Part shown: positions 7,995 to 16,320 of the stretch, one piece after another
Layout of the letters: the number at the start of each line of letters is the position of its first letter
Position numbering within the stretch: position 1 is the stretch's first letter
Assembly: GCA_951813555.1 (NCBI GenBank)
Contig: OX638344.1
Coordinates: 2,695,076 to 2,759,075, forward strand
DNA length: 64,000 bases
Reading direction: 5' to 3'
DNA from: an uncultured Acidimicrobiales bacterium
Lineage (GTDB): Bacteria > Actinomycetota > Acidimicrobiia > Acidimicrobiales > Bin134
Position numbers and translations under genes: made by a program
Notes under the pieces: generated by a model
Database searches by the model: none
Told to the model about the DNA's origin: nothing
The model's input: only the letters and a program-made list of their open reading frames with translations

Positions 7995-9263
7995 CTAGAC
8001 GTCGTGGCGGAGGAGGTCTTCGTAGGTCTCGCGGCGGACGACTTGGCGGGCGTCACCGTTGCGGGCGAAGACCACGGCGGGGCGCAGGACCTTGTTGTAG
8101 TTGGATCCCATGGAGTGGCCGTAGGCGCCGGTCACCGGGGTAGCCAAGATGTCGCCCACCGCAAGGTCACTTGGCACCCAGCCGTCTCGCACCAGCAAGT
8201 CGCCCGACTCGCAGTGCTTGCCCACCACTCGCACGGTCTTGTCGCGGTCGCGGTCGACTGCTCGGGGTAGGAACGTCTCATAGCCGCTGCCGTAGAGCAC
8301 CGGGCGGGGGTTGTCGCTCATGCCGCCGTCTACTGACACATAGGTACGAATACCGGGCAGCTCCTTGATGGTTCCCACCTCGTAGAGGGTGACCGCGGCG
8401 GCGGCCACCAGGGCTCGGCCGGGCTCCACACTCACTGGGGCGGTGAAGCCGGCCGACGCACAGGACCCCGCGATGGCCGCGGCCCACTCGGCGATGGTAG
8501 GAGCCGACTCCCCTTCCACGTAGGCCACGCCCAGGCCGCCGCCCAGCGAAAGCTCGGGCAGGCCATAGGGCTGGGCAAACCCGGCAATCACTTCCACTGC
8601 CCGCTGGAAGGAGCGCAGCTCGAACACCTGGCTGCCGATATGGGCGTGCAGGCCCACCAGCTCCACTGAGTCGGCTTGGCGGGTCCGGCGGATGGCGGCG
8701 TCGGCCAACCCCGTGGAGGCGGTGAAGCCGAACTTGGTGTCGTCCACTCCGGTTGTGACGTACTCGTGGGTGTGGGCCTCGACTCCCGGCGTGATTCGCA
8801 GCAGCACCTTGGGGCGGACACCGATAGTGGCGTGGAGGGCGTCGAGGCGGTCAAGTTCGTCGAACGAGTCCACCACGATGCGGCCCACTCCGGCATTGAC
8901 CGCCGCGGCCAACTCGGCGGCCGACTTGTTGTTGCCGTGCATAACCAAGCGGTCGCCGGGCACTCCCGCGGCCTGGGCTACGAACAGCTCCCCGCCGGTG
9001 GCCACGTCCAGGTCGAGCCCTTCCTCATGCACCAGGCGGGCCATGGCCAAGCACAAGAACGCCTTGGAGGCATAGGCCACCGATCCGGCGAAGGCAGCCC
9101 TGGCTTGACGGCAACGCTCCCGTACATGGTCCTCGTCGTACACAAAGAGCGGGGTGCCGAACTCCCGGGCGAGCTCCAAGGCGTCGCACCCGGCGATGGA
9201 CAGTCGTCCGTCGTCGCCGACCGAGGCGTTGTCGGGCAGAAGGTGCGAGGGAAGCGCCGACAT
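7995..9263 (-). CDS. lysA: Diaminopimelate decarboxylase
   Basis: PLP-dependent decarboxylation of meso-diaminopimelate to L-lysine, the last step of lysine synthesis. The 422-residue protein has the fold III alanine-racemase barrel with the PLP lysine in AYASKAF (about residue 67), HIGSQV, the glycine loop GGGLGVAY, and the C-terminal GKHCESGD substrate loop. Length is typical. It starts 7 bp after the argS stop and is probably cotranscribed with it. Its 3' end meets the convergent eccC gene with no gap. Confidence 0.96.
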   Translation of the reverse strand: MSALPSHLLPDNASVGDDGRLSIAGCDALELAREFGTPLFVYDEDHVRERCRQARAAFAGSVAYASKAFLCLAMARLVHEEGLDLDVATGGELFVAQAAGVPGDRLVMHGNNKSAAELAAAVNAGVGRIVVDSFDELDRLDALHATIGVRPKVLLRITPGVEAHTHEYVTTGVDDTKFGFTASTGLADAAIRRTRQADSVELVGLHAHIGSQVFELRSFQRAVEVIAGFAQPYGLPELSLGGGLGVAYVEGESAPTIAEWAAAIAGSCASAGFTAPVSVEPGRALVAAAAVTLYEVGTIKELPGIRTYVSVDGGMSDNPRPVLYGSGYETFLPRAVDRDRDKTVRVVGKHCESGDLLVRDGWVPSDLAVGDILATPVTGAYGHSMGSNYNKVLRPAVVFARNGDARQVVRRETYEDLLRHDV

Positions 9264-9272
9264 TGCCAGCCT

Positions 9273-10907
9273 CTACATCGCCTCAGGCGCGCTCACGCCC
9301 AGGGTGCTGAGACCGACGGCTAGGCCCACCCGGGCGGCGTCGATAAGCACGAGACGGGCCTGGGTCAGCTCGGGGGGAATGCCAGAACCCACCACGTAGC
9401 AGTCGTGGTAGAAGCTGTGGACCGCAGCGGCGAATTCCCGCAGCCAGGCGGTAACCCGGTGCGGGGCCCGCTCTTCGGCCGCGGCGGTGATCACCTCGTC
9501 CAAAGTGGCGAGCTGGCGCAAGATCTCCAGCTCTCTCTCGTGGACCAGCACACCCAGGTCCACCTGGTCGACGCTCAGGCGCACCACCCCGTCGGCCCGG
9601 GCCCGGGCCGCGATGGAACACACCCGGGCGTGAGCCATCTGCACGTAGAACACGGGGTTCTCCATCACCTGGGCGGCGGCTTTGGCGAGATCGAAAGTCG
9701 GGGTGGTGTCCATTGACTGGAGCAGGTAGGTGAACCGGGCGGCGTCAGCCCCCACCTCGTCGATCACCTCGCGCAACTCGATGAGGTCGCCAGTGCGCTT
9801 GGACAGCCGCACCTCTTCGCCGTCGCGCTCTAAGCGCACCAACTGGGTCACCGCCACCTCCAGGCTGGTGGGGTCGCAGCCCAGTGCGGCCATGGCCGCC
9901 TTAATCCGGGCCACATATCCGTGGTGGTCGGCCCCCCACACGTTGATCAGCAAACCCTGTGATCCCGCCCGTTCGAGCTTGTCGCGGTGGTAGGCGATGT
10001 CGGGCAGCAGGTAGGTGTATTCCCCGTCCGACTTGATCAGCACCCGGTCTTTGTCGTCGCTGTGATCGCTGGAGCGCAGCCACATGGCTCCTTCGGACTC
10101 GTAGGTGGCCCCGGCGGCGTCAAGCGCGGCCAGGGCGTCATCGATGGCCCCGGAGTCCACCAGGGCCTGCTCGCTCGACCAGGTGTCGAACGCGACCGCC
10201 ATCGAACCCAGTACTTCCCGCTGGTTGGCCAGCGCCCGCTGCCGCCCCCACCGGCGGGGGTCGGCATCTGAGGGCATCCCCGCAGCCCAATCGACGATGT
10301 ATTGGCCGTTGTAGCCGTCCTCGGGCACCGGCTGGCCCTCCCGAATCGCAGCCAAAGAGGCCGCGTACAGATCCATCTGGGTGCCCCGGTCGTTGATGTA
10401 GAACTCCCGCTGCACGTTGTAGCCGCACCGCTCCAGCAATCGGGCCACTGCGTCGCCGTAGGCCGCTCCCCGCCCGTGTCCGGCGTGAACCGGGCCGGTG
10501 GGGTTGGCGCTCACGAACTCAACGATCACCGTGCGGCCCTGGCCGATGTTCTGGCGTCCGTAACCCTCGACACCGGCTGCTACTGCCTCCTTTGCCACGC
10601 TGTGCAGCCAGCTAGGAGCCAACCGGAAGTTGATGAATCCAGGGCCGGCCACGCTCACCTCGGCCACATGCTCCGGCTGGTTCTCCTCCAGCCAGGCGCT
10701 CAGCTCCCCAGCCAGCTCCCTGGGGTTGCGCCCCGCGCCCTTGGCAATGGCCAGGGCGGCGTTCGAAGACCAGTCGCCGTGTTCCCGTCGCGCCGGTCGC
10801 TCCAGCCCGACCTGGAAGTCGCCAGGCAGGTCTAACCCCGCGGCAATCAGCGCGGCATGCAGGGCATCAGCCAGGGAGACTCGGATGTCGGCCATGAACT
10901 GAGACAT
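9273..10907 (-). CDS. argS: Arginyl-tRNA synthetase
   Basis: Charges tRNA-Arg with arginine. The 544-residue class I synthetase carries the HIGH-type signature as HAGH in ANPTGPVHAGHGRGAAYGD (about 130-150), an N-terminal Add-1 domain, the KMSKS-like RLSKRTGDL loop, and a C-terminal DALR anticodon-binding domain. An in-frame ATG at 10895 is an alternative start. It lies just left of a divergently oriented tRNA-Arg(CCG) gene, and lysA follows 7 bp downstream. An argS-lysA pair followed by hom and thrC is a recurrent actinobacterial order. Here the eccC locus separates the two halves. Confidence 0.96.
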   Translation of the reverse strand: MSQFMADIRVSLADALHAALIAAGLDLPGDFQVGLERPARREHGDWSSNAALAIAKGAGRNPRELAGELSAWLEENQPEHVAEVSVAGPGFINFRLAPSWLHSVAKEAVAAGVEGYGRQNIGQGRTVIVEFVSANPTGPVHAGHGRGAAYGDAVARLLERCGYNVQREFYINDRGTQMDLYAASLAAIREGQPVPEDGYNGQYIVDWAAGMPSDADPRRWGRQRALANQREVLGSMAVAFDTWSSEQALVDSGAIDDALAALDAAGATYESEGAMWLRSSDHSDDKDRVLIKSDGEYTYLLPDIAYHRDKLERAGSQGLLINVWGADHHGYVARIKAAMAALGCDPTSLEVAVTQLVRLERDGEEVRLSKRTGDLIELREVIDEVGADAARFTYLLQSMDTTPTFDLAKAAAQVMENPVFYVQMAHARVCSIAARARADGVVRLSVDQVDLGVLVHERELEILRQLATLDEVITAAAEERAPHRVTAWLREFAAAVHSFYHDCYVVGSGIPPELTQARLVLIDAARVGLAVGLSTLGVSAPEAM

Positions 10908-10927
10908 GGTAGACCCGCCCCGCTGGG

Positions 10928-10933
10928 TATACT
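10928..10933 (+). promoter_or_regulatory. -10 element TATACT for tRNA-Arg
   Basis: TATACT, close to the TATAAT consensus, 12 bp before the tRNA 5' end. It lies within a small inverted repeat (CTGGGT / ACCCAG, 10923-10940). No good -35 hexamer is seen at 16-18 bp spacing. Confidence 0.45.
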
Positions 10934-10945
10934 CACCCAGTTACT

Positions 10946-11018
10946 GCCCACGTAGCTCAGGGGATAGAGCACTTGCCTCCGGAGCAAGGGGTCGCAGGTT
11001 CGAATCCTGCCGTGGGCG
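10946..11018 (+). tRNA. tRNA-Arg (anticodon CCG)
   Basis: Full cloverleaf: acceptor GCCCACG/CGTGGGC, D-arm GCTC...GAGC, anticodon stem CTTGC/GCAAG with loop CTCCGGA (anticodon CCG), T-arm GCAGG-TTCGAAT-CCTGC, and discriminator G. No CCA is encoded. The 3' half is the attachment site of the neighbouring island; the gene is left complete after integration. Confidence 0.96.
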
Positions 11019-11019
11019 C
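10999..11019 (+). repeat. attL of the tRNA-Arg island
   Basis: 21 bp at the 3' end of tRNA-Arg, from TTCGAATCC to GGGCGC, repeated exactly at 32271-32291. Together with the adjacent integrase this marks the left boundary of the island. Confidence 0.92.
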
Positions 11020-11145
11020 TTCCGGGTGTTCTCAGCAGTTGCTCGATGGTCCCAGTTGATCCCTGTTTTCCCAGCGTAGCGACCGTTTCTGTCAGTTTGG
11101 AGTGGTAGGCTGTCCTCAGCAATTACCGGGCTATCCCCGAAAAAG

Positions 11146-11167
11146 TGGGGGATGGATTGGGGGATGG
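11146..11167 (+). repeat. Left pair of TGGGGGATGG repeats, possible integrase arm sites
   Basis: Two copies of TGGGGGATGG start at 11146 and 11158, 12 bp apart, just before and overlapping the integrase upstream region. A pair of TGGGGGAT with the same orientation and the same 12-bp spacing occurs near the right end (32199 and 32211). Confidence 0.45.
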
Positions 11168-11169
11168 GA

Positions 11170-12321
11170 ATGTCGCTTTTGACCGCTGTGGAAGTCAAGA
11201 ATGCCGGTGTGGGAAAGCATCATGACGGGCGCGGATTATTTTTGCGGGTGTATGAATCGGGGTCGAGGTGCTGGGTTCTGCGCCTGACGGTGGACGGGCG
11301 CCGCCGCGAGATCGGCTTGGGCGGCTGGCCCGCGGTGGGCCTGGCCGACGCCCGCCGCAAAGCGCACGAGCACCGCGCGGCCGCCGCAGACGGGCGCGAT
11401 CCGCTCGCCGACAGGCGCCGCTGCGATGTGCCGACATTCCGGGAGGCGGCGAGGATCGTGTGGGAGGCGAACAGGCCAAGGTGGCGCAACGAGCGGACTG
11501 CGACTTTGTGGTGGGCGTCGCTGGAGAACCACGCTTTTGCGGCCATCGGTGACATGGCCGTGGACCGCATCACCCAGTCCGACGTTTTGGGGTGTGTGGA
11601 GCCGATCTGGACGGCCCGCACCGAGACAGCCCGCAAGGTCCGCCAGAGGATCCGCACCGTGCTTCGCTGGTGCCAGGCCCACGGCTATGTAACCGTGAAC
11701 GTGGCTGGCGAGGTCATCGACGGCGCTCTGTCGCCCATGCCGCGCGTAAAGGCCCACTTCCGATCCCTTCCCTACACCGAGGTGGCCGACGCGGTCGGCG
11801 TGGTGGACCGCACCGGCGCGTCTGCGTCGGCCAAGCTGTGCCTGCGGTTCGCCGTGTTGACGGCGGCCCGCTCCGGAGAGGCCCGCAACGCTGTGTGGGA
11901 CGAGATCGACTTCGACGAGTGCGAGTGGCGCGTCCCCGCCGACAAGATGAAGGCCGCCACCGAGCACCGGGTGCCCCTCAGCGACGCCGCCCTCGAAGTG
12001 CTCGACGAGGCCAAGGACAACCACGACGGCTCCGACCTGGTGTTCGCCTCCCCCCTCAGGGCGGGCCGCCCCCTGTCGGACATGACGCTCACGAAAATCC
12101 TGCGCGACGCAGGCCTCGCGGAGCGGGCCACCGTCCACGGATTCAGAGCCAGCTTCCGCACCTGGGCTTTGGAGCAAACCGACACTCCCTGGGCAGTCGC
12201 CGAAGCCGCACTCGCCCACACCCTCGGCGACTCAACCCAACAGGCCTACATCCGAGGCGACGCCTACACCAAACGCCGCAAACTCATGGACCAATGGGCT
12301 GACTACCTGCAGCGGCCATAG
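11170..12321 (+). CDS. int: Tyrosine integrase (P4/DUF4102 type)
   Basis: A 383-residue site-specific recombinase. The N-terminal DUF4102 arm-binding domain has the typical DGRGLFLRV...CWVLRL and IGLGGWPAVGLADAR segments. A core-binding helical domain follows, then the catalytic domain with Arg in LTAARSGEARN (about 234), HGFRASF (His about 323, Arg about 326), a His in ALAHTLGDS (about 350) and the nucleophile Tyr in QQAYIRGD (about 360). All catalytic residues are present. I choose ATG at 11170 because the family begins with SLLT-like residues; ATG at 11152 would lie within the upstream repeats. It presumably integrates the island into tRNA-Arg. Confidence 0.93.
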   Translation: MSLLTAVEVKNAGVGKHHDGRGLFLRVYESGSRCWVLRLTVDGRRREIGLGGWPAVGLADARRKAHEHRAAAADGRDPLADRRRCDVPTFREAARIVWEANRPRWRNERTATLWWASLENHAFAAIGDMAVDRITQSDVLGCVEPIWTARTETARKVRQRIRTVLRWCQAHGYVTVNVAGEVIDGALSPMPRVKAHFRSLPYTEVADAVGVVDRTGASASAKLCLRFAVLTAARSGEARNAVWDEIDFDECEWRVPADKMKAATEHRVPLSDAALEVLDEAKDNHDGSDLVFASPLRAGRPLSDMTLTKILRDAGLAERATVHGFRASFRTWALEQTDTPWAVAEAALAHTLGDSTQQAYIRGDAYTKRRKLMDQWADYLQRP

Positions 12322-12338
12322 CCGGGCGGCGGCACACA

Positions 12339-12469
12339 CGCATAGAGATCGCGAACGCGATCTTCGAGTACCTCGAGAGCTGGCACAACCGGCAACGCCG
12401 CCACTCCGCCGCAACATGATGGCACCGATCGAGTTCGAAGCTCGACATCAACAACCACCGCCAGAGTGA
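12339..12469 (+). pseudogene. 3' remnant of an IS3-family transposase
   Basis: Directly after the integrase stop the DNA encodes the end of an IS3-type orfB in two frames. One frame reads IEIANAIFEYLESWHNRQ then RRHSA. After a TGA, a shifted frame reads MAPIEFEARHQQ and stops at 12467. Intact IS3 transposases read RRHSALG...SPIEFEA in one frame, so this is a frameshifted scar. The 154 bp after it, up to the next gene, show nothing recognisable. Confidence 0.75.
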
Positions 12470-12623
12470 ATCCAACATCACGCCTCCACCAGACCCAGAG
12501 AACCCCAAGACCTTCAGAAAGACCAGGTCGGTTTGCTGTTTCACAGAGACTGCGCAATACCCGGGAAGGTTCACAGGTGATATCAAGGGGTGCGGGCACA
12601 CCTTGTGCAGAGGGGGGACGGCC

Positions 12624-13541
12624 ATGAGCGACGCACTCGACAACCAGTCCGGTTCTGGAGGGTCCGGTGCCGAGGCCCTGGATTCGGAGCCGAAGGGTGT
12701 GATGGCATTGCTGCCTGGTTGGGGTGTGTTGTTGGTCAGGGTCGGGGGGGCTGTCATGGTCATCGCCGCTTTGATGAGTTGGCTGGAGTCGCATCCAGAT
12801 GCCCGCCCCAATGTCGCGGGCATCGGTCCGACGTCGGCGGGCGCAGGTTTGGTGGTGTTTGTTGTCGGATTGCTGCTTCTGTTGAGGCGACTGCAAACAG
12901 CGGCCGCTTTGGGAGCGGCGCTGGGGGGATTCACCGCGGCGTTGATTTTCATAGTCCGGGCGGAGACCATCGGCGATGTCCGGCAATCAGGCGAGATTGA
13001 GCTTGTCAGACTGTTTCCAGATGTGGCGTTGGGGGCTTGGATCGGGGTTGTTGCTTCCGCGGTTGCTTTGCTCGGCGCGGCATGGGATTTAAGGAAAGCC
13101 GGTGCTCCTCTTGGTCAGAATCTGCAACTGCTTCCAGCGTTTGCTGGGGCGGTTTTGGCCGTGATCGCCCCAGTCTTGCTGACCTGGGACTATGGGTTTC
13201 CTATCCGCAGAGTGCTTGGTCGATCCGGCAAGCTCCACACCGATGGTCTGGATACAGGCATCATGACCGGCTATCCCATCATCATTCTCGGGTCCCTCGC
13301 GCTGCTTGCCGTCTTGGTCGCAATGTCCAACAACGTTCGAGGCGGCGAGTCGAAGCAGGGGCCGGCGGTCTGCATCCAAGTGGCGAGTGCCGCAATCATC
13401 CTGCTGGCTGGGATGGAAATCGCAGCCAGGGTTATGGGAGGCATCGATCCTGTTTTGAACACAATCTGGTCTGGGCCCATCGTGGCCCTAGCCGGTGGAG
13501 TCGTGATGATCCGTTCAATCCAGCCCGCTCGGTCGGCCTAG
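12624..13541 (+). CDS. Multi-pass membrane protein, copy A of a tandem pair
   Basis: A 305-residue protein of unknown function with about eight hydrophobic segments after a short polar N-terminus. It starts at ATG 12624 behind a strong AGGGGGG ribosome site. The next gene is a diverged paralogue: both share the first helix (VG-G-hydrophobic-AALMSW), a pattern ending LIFIVR after helix 3, and a TGYPI-hydrophobic-LGS segment in the second half. Charged loops are short and no catalytic motif is seen. Its position at the integrase end of a defence island makes an effector or sensor role possible, but that is only context. Confidence 0.75.
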   Translation: MSDALDNQSGSGGSGAEALDSEPKGVMALLPGWGVLLVRVGGAVMVIAALMSWLESHPDARPNVAGIGPTSAGAGLVVFVVGLLLLLRRLQTAAALGAALGGFTAALIFIVRAETIGDVRQSGEIELVRLFPDVALGAWIGVVASAVALLGAAWDLRKAGAPLGQNLQLLPAFAGAVLAVIAPVLLTWDYGFPIRRVLGRSGKLHTDGLDTGIMTGYPIIILGSLALLAVLVAMSNNVRGGESKQGPAVCIQVASAAIILLAGMEIAARVMGGIDPVLNTIWSGPIVALAGGVVMIRSIQPARSA

Positions 13542-13550
13542 GGGTTGACC

Positions 13551-14522
13551 GTGAGCGAACCAGATGACATCCGAACCGGCACAGACGGCGTACACGTGGG
13601 AGAGACAAGTGCCCTGCTGACAAGGTTGACGACCCCACGCTCAGAAGAGTCTCTGGTAGTCAAGATTGGCGGCATCATCATGGTTGTTGCTGCTCTGATG
13701 AGTTGGGTGGAGCCAGGTCTGTCGACTCGCCCGAGTCTTGTTGGAGCTGGACCGGTAACCCGCGGTGTGGGGCTGGTTGTGCTGGCTTCTGGGCTGTCTT
13801 TCCTCTTTCGACCGACGAGACCGGGGGTTGTGTTGGGGAGGGCGCTTGGTGGATTCGTTGCCGTGTTGATCTTCATTGTGCGCATCAAGACAATTCCTGA
13901 GAATGGTCCAGAGCTGGCCACGGGCGCATGGATCGCCCTGACTGGTGCGGCGATCGCTTTGTTCGGGTCGGTCTTGCTTGTGCCAGGATCCGACTTCAGT
14001 CCTGGACAGGGGATCGAATGGCCTGCGGCGCTAGTTGGTGCGACCATGGCCGTGGTCGGCCCGCTGTTCCTGGCTTGGGGTGGCTTAATCCAAGGCTCAT
14101 CGCTTCAACTGGATTTTCACCCGTTTGAGATCTTGGCAGATGGTCTGAGCACCGAGCTCATTACTGGTTACCCGATCCTTATTCTGGGGTCAGCAGTGCT
14201 GCTCTCAGCGAGCCTGGCAAGGGTCAAGGGCGGAAAGTCTGGTGGGAGACAGGGGATTCTGATTGCCTGTCAAGCATCGGGAAGCGCCATTGCACTTCTT
14301 GCCGGGATGGAAGTTGCTGCAACGCTGATGCAAGGCAATGCCACCAACAGCAGCGGCAGGTTCTTGATCCTCTCTGGCCCACTAGCGTCGCTGGCAGGGG
14401 GAATCCTGCTGGCCTACTCGGTTCGGCCCAATGAGGCGGCCGACACAGCCCCATTCCCTGTGGTGCAGGGGTCGGCAGCGAGGGTGCGCCTGAAGCAGAT
14501 GCCCGCAGACGGGGGGCCGTAG
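13551..14522 (+). CDS. Multi-pass membrane protein, copy B of a tandem pair
   Basis: A 323-residue paralogue of the preceding gene with the same helix order (AALMSWVEPG, LIFIVRIKT, TGYPILILGS, LLAGMEVAA). The gene starts 9 bp after the upstream stop at GTG 13551; a TTG at 13545 in the same frame is possible. The two genes are therefore probably cotranscribed and may form a heteromeric membrane complex. The C-terminal tail after the last helix (about 295-323) is soluble and longer than in copy A. I do not recognise a named family. The 36 bp between its stop and the convergent abiEii stop hold nothing obvious. Confidence 0.75.
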   Translation: MSEPDDIRTGTDGVHVGETSALLTRLTTPRSEESLVVKIGGIIMVVAALMSWVEPGLSTRPSLVGAGPVTRGVGLVVLASGLSFLFRPTRPGVVLGRALGGFVAVLIFIVRIKTIPENGPELATGAWIALTGAAIALFGSVLLVPGSDFSPGQGIEWPAALVGATMAVVGPLFLAWGGLIQGSSLQLDFHPFEILADGLSTELITGYPILILGSAVLLSASLARVKGGKSGGRQGILIACQASGSAIALLAGMEVAATLMQGNATNSSGRFLILSGPLASLAGGILLAYSVRPNEAADTAPFPVVQGSAARVRLKQMPADGGP

Positions 14523-14558
14523 CCAGCGGGGCTCGATGACGCGGCGACCGGTGTGTGC

Positions 14559-15437
14559 CTACAGGTCCAGGCCCATCCCGCCGAGGCAGTCAAGATCAGG
14601 CCGGCGAGGCTCGGGGCGAGCGATAGTGCTTCGGGTTGTGGCCGTGTAGTCGTTGAGGGCGTGTTGTGCGGCGTCGGTGACAGCGTTGAGGAAGGCGGCG
14701 AAGTCTTGTCGGGGGTCTTGGATCATCCCTGTTCGGGTGATCTCTGCCCATCTGTCTGCCAGTTCGGATTCGTGTTGGTATGCGTTGTCGAACAGGATGT
14801 CGAACCAGTCTCGGCCCGCTGTTGAGGGGTGTGCAGCTTGGTGGCGTGCGGTGAACTCGTCGAGGGCCGCGCCGGCGTCTATAGATGAGTCTTGGAGGAG
14901 GCGGTACAGGTCGTAATAGTCGCGTGGGGCGAGGCGGCGCGGGTCTGCAATGCAATCGAGCTTTGCTGCCAGCATCGAAGCCGGCGAGTATCCCAAGATG
15001 GGGTTGGCGGTGTCGATCTGGGGGAATCGGTCCAAGATGGTCCATGGCACAGCGGTCGGTGGGGCCCCTCGGTGGCGGCGCGGCTTGACGTCGGTGTAGA
15101 TGACGCCGGTAGTGGCTTTGGGCAGCTCCCAGTAGATGTTGAGCTTGTTGGAGCCCCATTTTGTGTCGAACGCGGTCCCATAGGCCCTCGACGCTGCATT
15201 GAGAACTAGGTCGAAGAAATCGTGTACGGCTTGTTTGCTGTCGTCGGCGTGGATCCAGTCGAAGCCCAGGTCCTCTGAGAACCGCCAGTCGTGGCGGTAG
15301 CAGACACGCAGCAGGGTCCCGCCCTTGAACACCACCCGCGGGACCCTTTGTTGGCGGGCGGCGATTGCGGAGACGATCTGATGCTGGACCAGATCGGCCG
15401 GCTCCCATCGGCTGTGCCGGCTCGCCGGAGGGCTCAT
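14559..15437 (-). CDS. abiEii: AbiEii-family nucleotidyltransferase toxin
   Basis: A 292-residue member of the AbiEii/AbiGii nucleotidyltransferases, the toxin half of type IV toxin-antitoxin and abortive infection systems. The family core is visible: VVFKGGTLLR, then RFSEDLGFDW near residue 80, then AAKLDCIADPRRLAPRDYYDLYRL in the middle. Most relatives read SEDLDF at the catalytic Asp-x-Asp; here the second Asp is Gly, followed by Phe-Asp. ATG at 15437 overlaps the stop of abiEi (ATGA), the usual coupled arrangement. Longer upstream extensions of the frame run inside abiEi and are not used. Confidence 0.82.
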   Translation of the reverse strand: MSPPASRHSRWEPADLVQHQIVSAIAARQQRVPRVVFKGGTLLRVCYRHDWRFSEDLGFDWIHADDSKQAVHDFFDLVLNAASRAYGTAFDTKWGSNKLNIYWELPKATTGVIYTDVKPRRHRGAPPTAVPWTILDRFPQIDTANPILGYSPASMLAAKLDCIADPRRLAPRDYYDLYRLLQDSSIDAGAALDEFTARHQAAHPSTAGRDWFDILFDNAYQHESELADRWAEITRTGMIQDPRQDFAAFLNAVTDAAQHALNDYTATTRSTIARPEPRRPDLDCLGGMGLDL

Positions 15438-16285
15438 GTCGACACCGCGGCGGCCACGGCGTCGGGGGCGGCGGACCAGTTGACCTTGCGGACGGCGTCT
15501 CGGTGGGCGATCCGGTGCGGGCCCCCTCGGCGGCGCAGCGGCGCGAGGTGAATCCAGTCGTCCCCGCGAACAGCGGCGAAGCCCAGCTCGGCCCACCGCC
15601 AGTCGACGTCAAACCCCAGGCTTGGCCCCGCCGGGGACTCGGCCAACCCCTGCGCCAAAGACGAAATCCGCCGCAACCCGGCGCGCCAGCCCAAAGCGCC
15701 CGCCGCGTCGGCGACCTCATCGGGCGAGCACACCTCGAAGCGGTACGCCAGCATGCGGCCCACATACTCCTCCCAGCGGTGCGAGCGATGCGGCCATTGC
15801 GCGCACTCCAACACCGCCCGAGCGGGCATCGACACCCACGTGTGCTCCGTCAACTGCGCCGCGCCCGCCAACAACGTGTCCTGACTCTCCCGCCACGACG
15901 CGAACCCGAACGCACCGGTGTCGAACGCGATCTCGCCGGCCACGCTGACCTCTGGCTGGCAGATCAACGCCGCCCCCGCCATCCCCAAAGCGGTCAGACC
16001 GCAGACGCGGCGAATCGCGCCGCCGTAGGCAGCCTCCAGCTCCGCCTCCCACTCGGCAGTCCAATGGTGCGACACAGGGCCAGTTGCGACCAACTGCTCG
16101 TCCGCAGACGGCCACGCCACACACCAGTTGCGCCACGTCCCCCGGCGGATCTTCTCCACCCGGCCCGCGGCCGCCAACTCCCCCAGCGCCCGCGACGCCG
16201 AAGACGGGCGCACCCCAGCCGCCAACTCGAACTCCCGCGTCGAAAACACCGGTCCCAGACCTCCCAGAACCTCGACAGAGCCCAT
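15434..16285 (-). CDS. abiEi: AbiEi-type antitoxin / transcriptional autoregulator
   Basis: A 283-residue protein paired with AbiEii. The N-terminus is a winged helix-turn-helix (FSTREFELAAGVRPSSASRAL, then a basic wing with KIRRGTW, residues 12-52), as in AbiEi repressors. The larger C-terminal domain contains RAVLECAQ and a basic end. I start it at ATG 16285 because the frame upstream continues only into the neighbouring IS110 and has no family similarity. Two direct repeats lie immediately upstream. The 3' end overlaps abiEii by 4 bp. It is expected to repress its own operon and to neutralise the toxin. Confidence 0.8.
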   Translation of the reverse strand: MGSVEVLGGLGPVFSTREFELAAGVRPSSASRALGELAAAGRVEKIRRGTWRNWCVAWPSADEQLVATGPVSHHWTAEWEAELEAAYGGAIRRVCGLTALGMAGAALICQPEVSVAGEIAFDTGAFGFASWRESQDTLLAGAAQLTEHTWVSMPARAVLECAQWPHRSHRWEEYVGRMLAYRFEVCSPDEVADAAGALGWRAGLRRISSLAQGLAESPAGPSLGFDVDWRWAELGFAAVRGDDWIHLAPLRRRGGPHRIAHRDAVRKVNWSAAPDAVAAAVST

Positions 16286-16287
16286 AC

Positions 16288-16320
16288 GAGAAATATACCA
16301 GAGCCGATGAGAGAAACATA
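16288..16320. promoter_or_regulatory. Direct repeats in the abiE promoter, possible AbiEi operator
   Basis: GAGAAATATA (16288-16297) and GAGAAACATA (16311-16320) are 23 bp apart, about two helical turns, just upstream of abiEi. On the coding strand they read TATATTTCTC and TATGTTTCTC. AbiEi proteins are known to bind paired repeats at their own promoter. Confidence 0.4.
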
